From DASXSB01 sp036506275 (GTDB taxonomy: Bacteria; Methylomirabilota; Methylomirabilia; Rokubacteriales; CSP1-6): a stretch of 64,000 nucleotides of DNA. The stretch lies in contig DASXSB010000079.1 in NCBI GenBank assembly GCA_036506275.1, positions 16,233 to 80,232 of the forward strand, given 5' to 3'. This document shows positions 45,148-55,591 of this stretch, piece after piece (the first letter of the stretch is position 1; every line of letters begins with the position of its first letter). The notes beneath the pieces were generated by a model. It was given only the letters and a program-made list of their open reading frames with translations, made no database searches and was not told the origin of the DNA. Position numbers and translations under genes: made by a program.

Positions 45148-46104
45148 ATGGCCGACGAGCGGGTGCGCTCCGTGATGAGCACGCGCGTCGTCGACATCGA
45201 CACGCGCCGCCTGCTCCTCAGCAACACCGAGGCGATGGTGTGGCCCGAGGACGCCGTCGCCAAGAGCGAGCTCATCGAGTACTACCTCGACGTCGCCGAT
45301 CACCTCCTGCCGTTCCTCGTGAACCGTCCGCTCAGCCTCTTGCGCGTGAGCGACACCGTCAACGGCGAGCTGCTCTTCCAGAAGACGGCGCCGCCCGGGC
45401 TGCCGGCATGGATTCCCACGCGGAGGGTCCGCACCGAGCACGCCGCTCTCGGCTATTCAGAATACGTGCTCGGCAGCGACCGCGCCGCCCTCGTGTACCT
45501 CCTCAATCTCGGCTACATCTCGTTTCATCCGTGGAGCTGCACCGTCGACGCCATCGATCGTCCCGATCAGATGCTCTTCGACCTCGATCCCACGGAGATC
45601 GCGTTCCGAGAGGTGCGCAACGCCGCCCTTCTCGTGCGCGATCTGCTCGCGCGCTACCGCATCAAGAGCTGGGTGAAGACGTCGGGGGGACGCGGGCTCC
45701 ACGTCATGGTCCCGCTCGCGACGCAATATTCGTTCGATCAGGTGCGGACGGCGGCCGAAACCATCACGCGCTTGGCGCGCTCGCGGGAGCCTTCACTCTT
45801 CACGTTCGACATGCGTCGGGCCCGCCGCCGGGGCAAGATCCTCATCGACGTGCACCGTAACCACCGCGGTGCCACCATGGTGAGCCCGTTCTCCGTGCGG
45901 GAGTACTCACCGGCATCGGTCTCGGCGCCGCTCGAATGGACGGAGCTCGAGCGTGCGATGTATCCCGAGGACTTCCACGTCCGCAACCTCCGCGAACGCC
46001 TGCACCAGCGGGGCAACCCCCTCCACGACTTCTTCGCGAGCCCGCAGTCGCTCACGGCCTTGCTCGAGAGCGGCCGTGCTCGCCGCGCGCGACCGCTGGC
46101 ATAG
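45148..46104 (+). CDS. Stand-alone LigD-type polymerase/primase domain (NHEJ)
   Basis: 318 aa archaeo-eukaryotic primase-like domain: MLFDLDPTE (catalytic Asp pair), VKTSGGRGLHVMVPL and KILIDVHRNHRGATMVSPFSVRE with the third acidic residue and the His, then SAPLEWTELE. It adds ribonucleotides or fills gaps at DNA breaks with Ku. No ligase or phosphoesterase domain is attached, and no Ku or ligase is visible in the window. GTG at 45145 directly precedes this ATG. Confidence 0.88.
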   Translation: MADERVRSVMSTRVVDIDTRRLLLSNTEAMVWPEDAVAKSELIEYYLDVADHLLPFLVNRPLSLLRVSDTVNGELLFQKTAPPGLPAWIPTRRVRTEHAALGYSEYVLGSDRAALVYLLNLGYISFHPWSCTVDAIDRPDQMLFDLDPTEIAFREVRNAALLVRDLLARYRIKSWVKTSGGRGLHVMVPLATQYSFDQVRTAAETITRLARSREPSLFTFDMRRARRRGKILIDVHRNHRGATMVSPFSVREYSPASVSAPLEWTELERAMYPEDFHVRNLRERLHQRGNPLHDFFASPQSLTALLESGRARRARPLA

Positions 46105-46176
46105 AAGTCGCAGGACCTGAGCGGGGGCAGGACGCCCCTGACAGTCGGACGGGACCACAGACCGAAGGAGGCAGCG

Positions 46177-46473
46177 ATGAACGAGCGTGATTTGCAGTCT
46201 CGGGGCGAAAGCACGGCCCGGCGCCTCGCCGATTCGGCCCAGGACGCGGCATCGCGCGCAGGCGACTACATGCAGAAGGGAATGCGGCAGGCATCGGACG
46301 CCGCCCAGGACCTCGCGGAGGAGGCCCGCAATCGCGTCGTCCGGCTCACCGGACGCCCCCTTGAGTCGTGGACGGGCGATGTCCGCCGCCTCGTGAGCGA
46401 TCACCCGCTGCAGGCGCTGGCCATCACCATCGGCATCGGGTACATCCTCGGAAAGCTGATGCAGCGGGACTGA
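46177..46473 (+). CDS. DUF883/ElaB-YqjD-type protein
   Basis: 98 aa: an apolar-stripe helical N-terminal half (RRLADSAQDAASRAGDYMQK, AAQDLAEEARNRVVRLTGRP) and a C-terminal membrane anchor with a glycine-rich face (LQALAITIGIGYILGKLMQR). Fits the ElaB/YqjD ribosome-associated, inner-membrane family. AGGAGG is 7 nt upstream. With the DUF1469 and DUF3618 genes it forms a Yqj-like set interrupted by the LigD polymerase gene. Confidence 0.8.
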   Translation: MNERDLQSRGESTARRLADSAQDAASRAGDYMQKGMRQASDAAQDLAEEARNRVVRLTGRPLESWTGDVRRLVSDHPLQALAITIGIGYILGKLMQRD

Positions 46474-46474
46474 G

Positions 46475-46831
46475 ATGATGCACCGATCCTTCCGCGTGTT
46501 CCTCGTCGCGCTCGCCGCGCTCGCAGCCCTGACGAGTGTTTCGCCGGCGTCGGCGTTCGTGGTCGAGGTCACCACCTCGGTGGCGATCGCCGACCGCGAC
46601 GACACCGCCGCCGTCGAAACCGCCATCAAGTCCGCCGTGGACGAGGTGGTGAGCGAGGCCATCGCCTTCACGCCGACCTTGATCGTGCTCACGCACGCTC
46701 GCATGGTGGGTGATCGGCTGTGGCTGCGTCTCCTCATCGCCGACAAGGCGGGAGAGCAGGCGTTCGGCGAGCTCGACGAGGACGACGCCCCCGTCGCACC
46801 CATACCCGAGCGTACCGAACTCAAGATCTAG
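46475..46831 (+). CDS. Small exported protein, unknown
   Basis: 118 aa: signal peptide (FRVFLVALAALAALTSVSPASA), then a soluble domain AFVVEVTTSVAIADRDDTAA, VETAIKSAVDEVVSEAIAFT and an acidic C-terminus. No family recognised. It follows the DUF883 gene by 1 bp and is probably co-transcribed. ATG at 46478 is an equal start. Confidence 0.6.
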   Translation: MMHRSFRVFLVALAALAALTSVSPASAFVVEVTTSVAIADRDDTAAVETAIKSAVDEVVSEAIAFTPTLIVLTHARMVGDRLWLRLLIADKAGEQAFGELDEDDAPVAPIPERTELKI

Positions 46832-47087
46832 GAGCGCCCCGCCCGCCCCGGGCTCGAGTGTTCGCGCTCGAGCTGCGGGCGGCCTCCCCGGAGCGAGACG
46901 AACTGTGATTTTCCGCGCGTTCTTCGGGCGAGGTGGGCCTGGGTCCGGTGCGCTGGTCACGGGTGGGGGAGTGGGCGGGCCGCAGAATGTCCCTCGCAGG
47001 GACTGCCACGCGACCGCCTGCGGAAGACGACTCCGACCTTCCCTGGCGGAGAGCCGCCTTCTACAGGCGGCGCTCAGGGCGGAGCAG
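46832..47087. other. Intergenic region with two perfect hairpins
   Basis: No convincing gene. GTCCCT-CGC-AGGGAC at 46989-47003 and GCCGCCT-TCTAC-AGGCGGC at 47053-47071 lie between convergent genes. The second lies just beyond the stop of the minus-strand gene at 47088 and is a candidate terminator for it. Confidence 0.4.
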
Positions 47088-47288
47088 CTAGCCGGTTTCG
47101 CTCAGGCGCACCAGCACCGACCACTCGTAGACGCTGTCCTTCGTCCAGGCCGGCGAGACGCCCCCACCGAAGTAATCGATGTAGCGGTCGATCCCGCGGG
47201 GTTGATCGGCCTTGAAGAAGTGCGTACGAAGCTCCCGCGTCGAGCCCCCGAGAACCCCGTGTTTTGCCTCGGTCCGAAGAGCTGACAT
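47088..47288 (-). CDS. Small hypothetical protein
   Basis: 66 aa: MSALRTEAKHGVLGGSTREL, HFFKADQPRGIDRYIDYFGG, then TKDSVYEWSVLVRLSETG. No family known. GGAGGG sits 5 nt before ATG at 47288, which is why this start is chosen over the longer frame. Confidence 0.55.
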   Translation of the reverse strand: MSALRTEAKHGVLGGSTRELRTHFFKADQPRGIDRYIDYFGGGVSPAWTKDSVYEWSVLVRLSETG

Positions 47289-47604
47289 GAACCCTCCCGC
47301 CTCTGCTTTGACTTGGAAACGAGACGATGCAGCGCGGGTGCCAACGACGCCCGCCGATCCACGGCGACGCGGGACTCCATTGAAATTTTTCGCCTCATTG
47401 GGCGCAAAAGTTGCGTGGGGTGCCTTTGATTTGCCCTCCGGTGCGTCTCCATTGATCCAAAGAGCCACGAAAGCGGTGTTGGCACGTTGCCTGTATTTTG
47501 TAAACGCGTGGCAATGTCGCTGATCCGTCGCGGAAACTCGGTCGGCGGTCCGGACCGCCGTTCACGAAGAATCGCGGTTGCACGAAAGGCAGAAGGAGAG
47601 GCGT
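47289..47604. other. 316-bp intergenic region, relatively AT-rich
   Basis: No gene seen. It separates divergent genes and should hold both promoters. A near-perfect sigma-54 -24 box, TTGGCAC, lies at 47479-47485 but the -12 GC is not at the required spacing. AT-rich stretches are at 47380-47415 and 47490-47503. Confidence 0.4.
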
Positions 47605-47916
47605 ATGACACGCACTATGAGATCACTCGCGGTCCTGGTCATGATCCTGGGCGTCGTTGCGGGGTGCCGCGCGATGACCGGGAAGAGTGCCGGGACCAAC
47701 GTCGACGACGCGTCGATCACGGCCAACGTCAAGTCCAGGCTGGTCGCGGAGAAGGCATCGAACCTGACCCGAGTGGACGTTGACACCAATAACGGTACTG
47801 TTTACCTTAACGGGACGGTCGAAACGCCGGAGCAAAAGGCCAAGGCGGAACAGCTGGCCTGGCAGGCGAAGGGTGTCAAGAGCGTCGTCAATAATCTCCA
47901 GATTCAGAAGCGGTAA
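47605..47916 (+). CDS. BON-domain lipoprotein
   Basis: 103 aa: lipobox signal (LVMILGVVAGC), then a BON domain (DDASITANVKSRLVAEKASN, VDTNNGTVYLNGTVETPEQK, AWQAKGVKSVVNNLQI). BON proteins of the OsmY/DolP type bind anionic phospholipid at the envelope and respond to osmotic or membrane stress. AAGGAGAG precedes the ATG at 47605. Codon use is somewhat less GC-biased than in neighbours. Confidence 0.88.
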   Translation: MTRTMRSLAVLVMILGVVAGCRAMTGKSAGTNVDDASITANVKSRLVAEKASNLTRVDVDTNNGTVYLNGTVETPEQKAKAEQLAWQAKGVKSVVNNLQIQKR

Positions 47917-47931
47917 TTCCCGGCAACGAAG

Positions 47932-47988
47932 CCCGGGCGGGCGCCGCCCGGGGGTCGGTTCCCTGGCGGCCGGTGGCCCCCACCGGCC
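47932..47988. repeat. Two consecutive perfect GC hairpins
   Basis: CCCGGGCGG-GCG-CCGCCCGGG (47932-47952) and GGCCGGTGG-CCC-CCACCGGCC (47968-47988), both with 9-bp stems and 3-nt loops, 15 bp apart, between the BON gene and the regulator gene. They probably attenuate or end transcription from the BON gene. Confidence 0.5.
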
Positions 47989-48099
47989 GGGGCAGGGGGC
48001 ACACGAGGCCGGCGTCCCGGCCGTGACGCACCAGGCGAAAGGACCGCGGCGCCCCTGGCGCCGCACGCTACGCTATCCCTACAGAGTAGGCGGGTACTC

Positions 48100-49499
<1,400 letters not shown>

Positions 49500-49503
<4 letters not shown>

Positions 49504-50141
49504 CCCGCGCGCGGGAGCTGCCCGAGGACCTCGACCGCATCCTGCACGACCTGAGGGGCCCCCTGAACGCTATCACGATGCACCTCGAGGTGGTGAAGCG
49601 GGCCGTTCCCCACGATCTCCCCGCCAAGCAGAGCATCGACACCGTGCTGCAAGAAGTGGAGCGGCTCGCCGTGATGCTCCCCGCCGCCTTTCAGGTGGTG
49701 GCGCTGGAAGCGGGCGAGCTCCGCGCCCTCGACGCGCGGGAGGTCGTGGAGGACGTGGTGAGGGAGCACGGGTTCTCGGCGGTCACGCTGGCGCCGGGGC
49801 CGTGGCCGGGCGTTCTCGGAGACCGGCGCCTGCTCGCCCTCGGCGTCGAGCACCTCCTCCGGAACGCCCTGGAGGCGACCGCCAAGGACGCGCCGCGGCC
49901 TCCCCACGTGAGCGCCCACACGACGGCGGAAGGCGTGGTCGTCAGCGTGCGGAACTGGGGCGCCACGCTTCCCAGCACCAGCCCGAAAGTCGTCATCCGT
50001 CTCGGCGCACGACGCAAGCCCGGTCATCAGGGGGTGGGACTGGTGGCCGTGGAGCGGATCGCGCGCCTCCTCGGCGGCGCCCTCAGCTTCGTGACGCCGG
50101 AAGACGGCGCCGACGTCCGGCTCGTCCTGCGCCCAGCTTGA
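49500..50141 (+). CDS. Small cytosolic sensor histidine kinase
   Basis: 213 aa: HisKA-type H box near residue 16 (ILHDLRGPLNAITMHLEVVK), N box EHLLRNALEA and a glycine box GHQGVGLVAVERI in an HATPase domain. No sensor or membrane segment, so its input must come from another protein. GTG at 49500 overlaps the regulator stop. Cognate pair with the NtrC-type regulator, inferred from coupling. Confidence 0.85.
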
Positions 50142-50184
50142 ACGCTCCGCTTCCCCGGAAGTGCTACGGCTCGAGCGCCGGCGT

Positions 50185-51114
50185 TCAGGAAGCGAGAGCG
50201 ACCGCGCGCCCGGGATGCTCGTGGTCGCGGCAGACCACGTCGGGAATCGGGAGAACCGCGAAGTCACCGCCGCGCTCGAGGAGATCACGGGAGATGCTCG
50301 CCGAGGGCATCCCCTCGTAGACCGCCTCACACAGGAGATCCTCCTCCGGCATGCCGAAGGCCGACTCCAGCGGCTCGAGCGTCTCCAGCACGTCGGGGAG
50401 GTAACGACGGCCGAGCTCGAGCAAGCGACGGGCGGTGGAGATGATGACGAGCGTGCTGAGGAGCCCGTCACTCTCGTAGAGCGCTTCCGCCTCCGCGAGC
50501 GACGGACGATGCACGAAGCGCCGCACCTCGCGGACGGCGAAGCCTTCCAGGCCGTCCACGGTATCCCCGGGCTCGATCCAGGTGCAGGTGGGGTCGGGGC
50601 CCAGCGGCCGCGCCCCGATCACCACCGGGAGGTCGGGACGCACGGTCACCGCCGCCACCGCCCGCGAGACGTAGTTCATGAAGCGCGCCTCGTAGTCGAC
50701 GAGCTGATCGCTCGGCAACACCACGACCACCGCGTGCGCATCCTGATGGACGATCTTGAGCACGGGCAGGAAGACCGCGGCGGCGCTGCCGCGATACTGC
50801 GGCTGGGTGACGCAGTCGACGGCGGGCAGATCGACGAGCTCGGGCGCATAGTCGCCGATGTCGGGACGCGACAGCACGGCCACGAGCCGGCGAGGCGCGA
50901 TGAGGCGCGACGCGCGCTCGACGGCGCGACGAAAGAGGGTGGGCCGGAGATCCTGCGTGAACCCGGTCCCCCGGCGCCAGGAGCGGCGTGTCGACCGGCT
51001 GCTTCCGCTCGACGTTTCGGCGTCGACTCCCGCGAGCACGACCCCCCACAGGTGCCGGGACAGCGCCGGCGCCTCGTGAAGCCGACGCCGGAGCGGGAGC
51101 ACCTGCGCGATCAT
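50185..51114 (-). CDS. Mannose-1-phosphate guanylyltransferase-like nucleotidyltransferase
   Basis: 309 aa: VTQPQYRGSAAAVFLPVLKI corresponds to the QPxNRGT motif and VVVLPSDQLV to the VLPADH motif of the GDP-mannose pyrophosphorylase family. The N-terminal GGxGTRLxP loop is degraded to VVLAGVDAETSSGSS, so activity may be altered. GGAGG is 8 nt before ATG at 51114. Convergent with the kinase gene. Confidence 0.7.
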   Translation of the reverse strand: MIAQVLPLRRRLHEAPALSRHLWGVVLAGVDAETSSGSSRSTRRSWRRGTGFTQDLRPTLFRRAVERASRLIAPRRLVAVLSRPDIGDYAPELVDLPAVDCVTQPQYRGSAAAVFLPVLKIVHQDAHAVVVVLPSDQLVDYEARFMNYVSRAVAAVTVRPDLPVVIGARPLGPDPTCTWIEPGDTVDGLEGFAVREVRRFVHRPSLAEAEALYESDGLLSTLVIISTARRLLELGRRYLPDVLETLEPLESAFGMPEEDLLCEAVYEGMPSASISRDLLERGGDFAVLPIPDVVCRDHEHPGRAVALAS

Positions 51115-51289
51115 GTGAGGGACCTCCGTCGAGTCGAGAGCCGCATCATGGCGTCGCGAACGCCGAATTGCAGGCGATGTGCCAGAAGCTCGACGGTGAA
51201 AAGCGCGCGAAACGGGGCAGTGACGCGCATGCACGTTGCAAGAAATTCAGGAATACGATCTAGGTGTAACGATTACATGGGAGGCGGGC

Positions 51290-52048
51290 GTGTTCGATCT
51301 CAAGGGTAGAGTGGCGATCGTCACGGGGGGCAACGGCGGCATCGGCCTCGGGATGGCGCGCGGGCTGGCAGGGGCCGGCGCACGGGTGGTGGTGGCGGGC
51401 CGGAACGAGGCAAAGTCCCGGGACGCCGTCCGGGAGCTCGAGAAGCTGGGCGCGGAAGCCCACGCCATCGCGGTCGACGTCGCCAGCGAGCCCTCGGCGG
51501 AGGCGCTCGTCCGCGAGACCGTCGCGCGCTGCGGCCGCCTCGACATCCTCGTCAACAACGCCGGCATCAACATCCGGAAGCGCGCCGACGAGTACTCGCT
51601 CGACGAATGGCGCCGCGTCCTCGACACCAACCTCACGAGCGTGTTCCTGTGCGCGCGCGCCGCCTATCCGGCCATGAAGGCGGCCGGGGGCGGCAAGGTC
51701 ATCAACATCGGCTCCATGCTTTCGATCTTCGGGGTGTCGTTCGCGCCCGCGTACGGCGCCAGCAAGGGCGGCCTCGTCCAGCTCACGAAGTCCATGGCGG
51801 TGGCGTGGGCGCCCGACAACATCCAGGTCAACGCCGTCCTCCCGGGCTGGATCGACACCGACCTCACCCGTCGGGGCCGCCGCGAGATTCCGACGCTCCA
51901 TGACAGCGTGCTCCGCCGGACGCCGGCGGGACGCTGGGGCGACATCGAAGACATGGCGGGAGTGGCCGTGTTTCTCGCCAGCCGCGCCTCGGATTTCGTC
52001 ACCGGGACCGCCATCCCCGTCGATGGCGGCTACTCCATCCAGGGTTGA
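51290..52048 (+). CDS. SDR-family oxidoreductase (gluconate 5-dehydrogenase-like)
   Basis: 252 aa: FDLKGRVAIVTGGNGGIGLG, NNAGINIRKRADEYSLDEWR, GSMLSIFGVSFAPAYGASKG (Ser, Tyr and Lys catalytic) and VTGTAIPVDGGYSIQG. The spacing and C-terminus match 2-keto-gluconate/3-oxoacyl reductase SDRs. GTG at 51290 follows GGGAGGCGGG. It sits 4 bp before serA and is probably co-transcribed. Confidence 0.85.
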   Translation: MFDLKGRVAIVTGGNGGIGLGMARGLAGAGARVVVAGRNEAKSRDAVRELEKLGAEAHAIAVDVASEPSAEALVRETVARCGRLDILVNNAGINIRKRADEYSLDEWRRVLDTNLTSVFLCARAAYPAMKAAGGGKVINIGSMLSIFGVSFAPAYGASKGGLVQLTKSMAVAWAPDNIQVNAVLPGWIDTDLTRRGRREIPTLHDSVLRRTPAGRWGDIEDMAGVAVFLASRASDFVTGTAIPVDGGYSIQG

Positions 52049-52052
52049 GCCG

Positions 52053-53636
52053 ATGCGCGTGCTCGTCATCGACGCCATCGCCCCCGAGGGTCTCGCCTAC
52101 CTCCGCTCGCACGGCTTCGAGGTGGACGAGATCCTGAAACCCTCGCGAGCCGCGTTGCTCGAGCGTGTGGGCGACTACGAAGCGCTCGTCACCCGCTCCG
52201 GCACCGCCGTCACGGAGGATCTCCTGGAGGCGGCCACCCGCCTTCGCATCGTGGGCCGGGCGGGGGTGGGCGTCGACAACATCGACGTCGACGCCTGCTC
52301 GCGACGCGGCATCGTGGTCGTCAACGCGCCCTACGGCAACGTCGTGTCCGCCGCCGAGCATACGATGGCGATGCTGCTGGCGCTCATGCGGCGGATTCCG
52401 GAGGCGCACGCCGTCTTGAAGATGCTCGAGTGGAATCGCAGCATCTACGGGGCCGAGCTGTTCCGGAAGACGATCGGCGTCGTCGGGCTCGGCAAGGTGG
52501 GCTCGCGGGTGGCGGCGCGCCTGCGCGGCTTCGAGTGCGAGGTGCTCGTCCACGATCCCTACATCCCGGAAGCGCGGGCGCGGGACCTGGGCGCGCGTCT
52601 GACCGATTTCGACACCGTCGTGCGCGAGTCGGACGTCATCACCTTCCACGTCCCCCTCACCGGCGAGACCGAGAACATGGTCACCGCCCGCGAGCTCGCG
52701 CGCATGAAGCGCGGCGTTCGGCTCGTGAACTGCGCGCGCGGCGGCATCATCGCCGAGCGCGATCTCCTTGCCGCCCTCGACAGCGGCCACGTGGCAGGCG
52801 CCGCCATCGACGTGTGGAGCGAGGAGCCGCCCAAGACCGCGCATGTCGTGGCCCTCGTCCAGCACCCGCGCGTGGTGGTGACCCCGCACCTGGGCGCGAA
52901 CTCGAGCGAGGCGCAGGTCAACGTGGCCGTCGACGTCGCGCGCCAGCTCGTGGCCTTCCGCGACGGCGAGCTGGTGGAGCACGCCGTCAACATCCCCGTG
53001 GGCGATCCCGCCGCCGTCGCCGAGCTGCGTCCGTTCGTGGCCCTCGCCGATCGCCTCGGCCGCTTCAGCGTCCAGCTCGATCACGAGAACCTGGCGAGCG
53101 TCACCCTCAGGGTGGCGGGCGCCATCGCCCACATCGACCCCGAGCTGCTCGCGCGCGCGGTGCTGGCGGGGCTCCTCGACCCCGTGATGGCGGGCCGCGT
53201 GAATCTCGTCAATGCCCGTCTGGTGGCGCGCGAGCGAGGCGTCGACGTCACCGTCACCAGGGAAGAGGAGACGTCGGGCTACAAGAGCCTGCTCACGGTG
53301 GAGACGGAGGCGCGCGGGGGCCGCAAGATCATCGCCGGCACCGTGTTCGACGGGCAGCCGCGCATCGTGCGCCTGCGCGACCTCCACATCGAGTTCACGC
53401 CGGAGGGCTACATCCTCGTGCTCTCGTACGAGGACCGCCCGGGCGTGGTGGGGAAGATCGGCACCATCCTCGGGCGCGCCAACGTCAACATCGCGTCCAT
53501 GCACGTGGGCCGCAAGACACGGCGCGGGCGCGCCATCGTGGTGCTGATCCTCGACGAGGACCTCACGGGCGAGCAGCTGTCGGAGGTGGCGCAGGCCGCC
53601 GGCGCCGACTTCGCGCGGCTCATCCGCCTCGTCTGA
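52053..53636 (+). CDS. serA: D-3-phosphoglycerate dehydrogenase
   Basis: 527 aa long-form PGDH, the first step of serine synthesis. VGRAGVGVDNIDVDAC, GVVGLGKVGSRVA (NAD fold), NCARGGIIAERDL with catalytic Arg, and VVTPHLGANSSEAQ with the catalytic His. An intervening allosteric domain and a C-terminal ACT domain (YEDRPGVVGKIGTILGRANV) complete the type I form. The serine product feeds C1 units into THF, which links it to the C1 operon. Confidence 0.96.
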   Translation: MRVLVIDAIAPEGLAYLRSHGFEVDEILKPSRAALLERVGDYEALVTRSGTAVTEDLLEAATRLRIVGRAGVGVDNIDVDACSRRGIVVVNAPYGNVVSAAEHTMAMLLALMRRIPEAHAVLKMLEWNRSIYGAELFRKTIGVVGLGKVGSRVAARLRGFECEVLVHDPYIPEARARDLGARLTDFDTVVRESDVITFHVPLTGETENMVTARELARMKRGVRLVNCARGGIIAERDLLAALDSGHVAGAAIDVWSEEPPKTAHVVALVQHPRVVVTPHLGANSSEAQVNVAVDVARQLVAFRDGELVEHAVNIPVGDPAAVAELRPFVALADRLGRFSVQLDHENLASVTLRVAGAIAHIDPELLARAVLAGLLDPVMAGRVNLVNARLVARERGVDVTVTREEETSGYKSLLTVETEARGGRKIIAGTVFDGQPRIVRLRDLHIEFTPEGYILVLSYEDRPGVVGKIGTILGRANVNIASMHVGRKTRRGRAIVVLILDEDLTGEQLSEVAQAAGADFARLIRLV

Positions 53637-53698
53637 GGCGAGGGGCGGCGGGGGGAATTTCCTTGGTCGCGCTCGGGCGGCCTTGCTACGCTCGTGGC

Positions 53699-54115
53699 AT
53701 GATGCCACGACGCCCTCGCCTCGTCCGCTCTCTCGTCGTCGCCGCTACGCTCCTGCTCACCGCCGCCTGCGCGTCGGCCCCCCCGCGCGCGGTTCGGAGC
53801 GAGTTCGAGGACATCCCGGTTCCGAAGGGGCTCACGTATCACGCCGACGCCTCCACCGTGATCGAGTCGGCGTCGGTGAAGGCGGCGCGGCTCGTCTATC
53901 GCGGCCGCATCGAGCCCGATAGCCTCGCCGTGGCCGTGCGCACCATGCTCGAATCGAACGGCTGGCGGCACGTCAGCACCACGAGCAACGCGAGCCACGG
54001 CGCCACCCAGGTCTACGAGAAGGGCGGGAACTCGCTCCAGGTCATGATCTGGGAGGGCCTCTGGTTCACGTACCTGGAATACACCGCCAGCCGCGCCCTC
54101 GCCGTCGCCAAGTAG
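53699..54115 (+). CDS. Small lipoprotein, unknown
   Basis: 138 aa: lipobox signal (VVAATLLLTAAC), then a compact domain FEDIPVPKGLTYHADASTVI, LVYRGRIEPDSLAVAVRTML, NGWRHVSTTSNASHGATQVY and KGGNSLQVMIWEGLWFTYLE. It resembles short DUF-type outer-membrane lipoproteins of delta-proteobacteria and related groups. ATG at 53702 is equally possible. Confidence 0.7.
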   Translation: MMPRRPRLVRSLVVAATLLLTAACASAPPRAVRSEFEDIPVPKGLTYHADASTVIESASVKAARLVYRGRIEPDSLAVAVRTMLESNGWRHVSTTSNASHGATQVYEKGGNSLQVMIWEGLWFTYLEYTASRALAVAK

Positions 54116-54124
54116 CTGCGCGTT

Positions 54125-55591
54125 TCACTTTCGCCCGATGAAGGCGTTGGCCTGCGGCGGCCCCCAGGTGCCCGCCTCGTAAGTCGGTAGCGGTCCGGGG
54201 TCGCGCTCCCACGCCTCCAGCACGGGCGCGAGGAGCGCCCACGCCTGCTCCACCCAGTCGCCGCGCGCGTACAGCGTGGCGTCGCCGTGAATGGCATCGA
54301 GCAGCAGGCGCTCGTAGGCTTCCGGCGGCTGGGCGCCGAAGACCTCGCCGTAGTGGAAGTCGAGCGTGACGGGACCGAGCTTGAGGTCGGGTCCCGGCGT
54401 CTTCGCGAGCACGGTGAGGGCGATGCCCTCGTCGGGCTGGATGCGGATGACGAGCACGTTGGGAGCGACGCCTTCGGGGCTCCGCCGGAAGATCATGTGG
54501 GGCGTGCGGTGGAAGCGGATGGCGATCTCGCTCACGCGACGCTCGAGCCGCTTCCCCGTGCGGAGGTAGAAGGGCACGCCCGCCCATCGCCAGTTGTCGA
54601 TGGACAGGCGGAGGAGCGCGAACGTCTCCGTGCGGGACTCGCGGGCGACGCCCTTCTCCTGGGTGTAGCCGACGACGGGCTTGCCGTCCACGAATCCCGC
54701 GCCGTACTGGGCGCGGAGGGTGTTGTCGAGAACGCGCGCCCGGTCGAGCGGACGTACGGCGAGCATGACCTTGTTCTTCTCGTCGCGCACGGCGGCGGCG
54801 TCGAAGGTGACGGGCGGCTCCATCGCGATGAGGCAGAGAAGCTGCAGAAGGTGGTTCTGCATCATGTCGCGGAGGGCGCCCGCTTCCTCGTAGTACGCCC
54901 CGCGCGCCTCCACCCCGATCGTCTCCGCCACCGTGATCTGCACCTCCGCCACGTGATTGCGGTTCCAGAGCGGCTCGAGGATCTCGTTGGCGAAGCGGAA
55001 GACGAGGATGTTCTGGACGGTCTCCTTCCCGAGATAGTGATCGATGCGATAGATCTGTTCCTCGTGGAAGACGCGCGCGAGCTGGGCGTTGAGGGCGCGC
55101 GCGGATTCGAGATCGCGGCCGAACGGCTTCTCGATCACGATGCGCGTCCACCCGCCCTCCTCGGCGGCGAGCCCGGACGTGCCGAGGTTGTCCACGATGT
55201 CGTCGTAGAGGCTGGGCGGGGTCGCGCAGTAGAAGAGGCGATTGTGGGGGCCGCCCCGGGCCGCCTCCAGCTCGCCGAGACGCTGGCGCAGCCGCCCGTA
55301 CATGGCGGCGTCGGTGGGATCGCCGGCCACGTAGAAGAGCGACGACGCGAAGCGGTTCCACACCATCTCCGACGGCGGCTGGATGCGCGCGAACTCGGCG
55401 ACGGCTTCCCGCATGCGGGTGCGGAACTCCTCGTCGGTCATCTCCGTGCGCGCCACGCCCACCACGATGAACGGCTCCGGCAGCGTGCGGGAGGCGTAGA
55501 GGCTCCACAGGGCCGGCACGAGCTTGCGCCGCGTGAGGTCGCCGGAGGCGCCGAAGATGATCAGCGCGAACGCTTCATCGACGGATGGCAT
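54125..55591 (-). CDS. zwf: Glucose-6-phosphate 1-dehydrogenase
   Basis: 488 aa: FGASGDLTRRKLVPALWSLY (NADP fold), VIEKPFGRDLESARALN and YRIDHYLGKETVQNILVFRF, which contains the catalytic His/Lys region. Oxidises glucose-6-phosphate to 6-phosphogluconolactone with NADP. Last gene of the pentose-phosphate operon, overlapping gnd by 17 bp. Confidence 0.97.
   Translation of the reverse strand: MPSVDEAFALIIFGASGDLTRRKLVPALWSLYASRTLPEPFIVVGVARTEMTDEEFRTRMREAVAEFARIQPPSEMVWNRFASSLFYVAGDPTDAAMYGRLRQRLGELEAARGGPHNRLFYCATPPSLYDDIVDNLGTSGLAAEEGGWTRIVIEKPFGRDLESARALNAQLARVFHEEQIYRIDHYLGKETVQNILVFRFANEILEPLWNRNHVAEVQITVAETIGVEARGAYYEEAGALRDMMQNHLLQLLCLIAMEPPVTFDAAAVRDEKNKVMLAVRPLDRARVLDNTLRAQYGAGFVDGKPVVGYTQEKGVARESRTETFALLRLSIDNWRWAGVPFYLRTGKRLERRVSEIAIRFHRTPHMIFRRSPEGVAPNVLVIRIQPDEGIALTVLAKTPGPDLKLGPVTLDFHYGEVFGAQPPEAYERLLLDAIHGDATLYARGDWVEQAWALLAPVLEAWERDPGPLPTYEAGTWGPPQANAFIGRK

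Noticed and set aside
47479..47503. Sigma-54 promoter upstream of the BON gene
   Set aside because: The -24 TTGGCAC is good but no GC is at the required distance for the -12 element.
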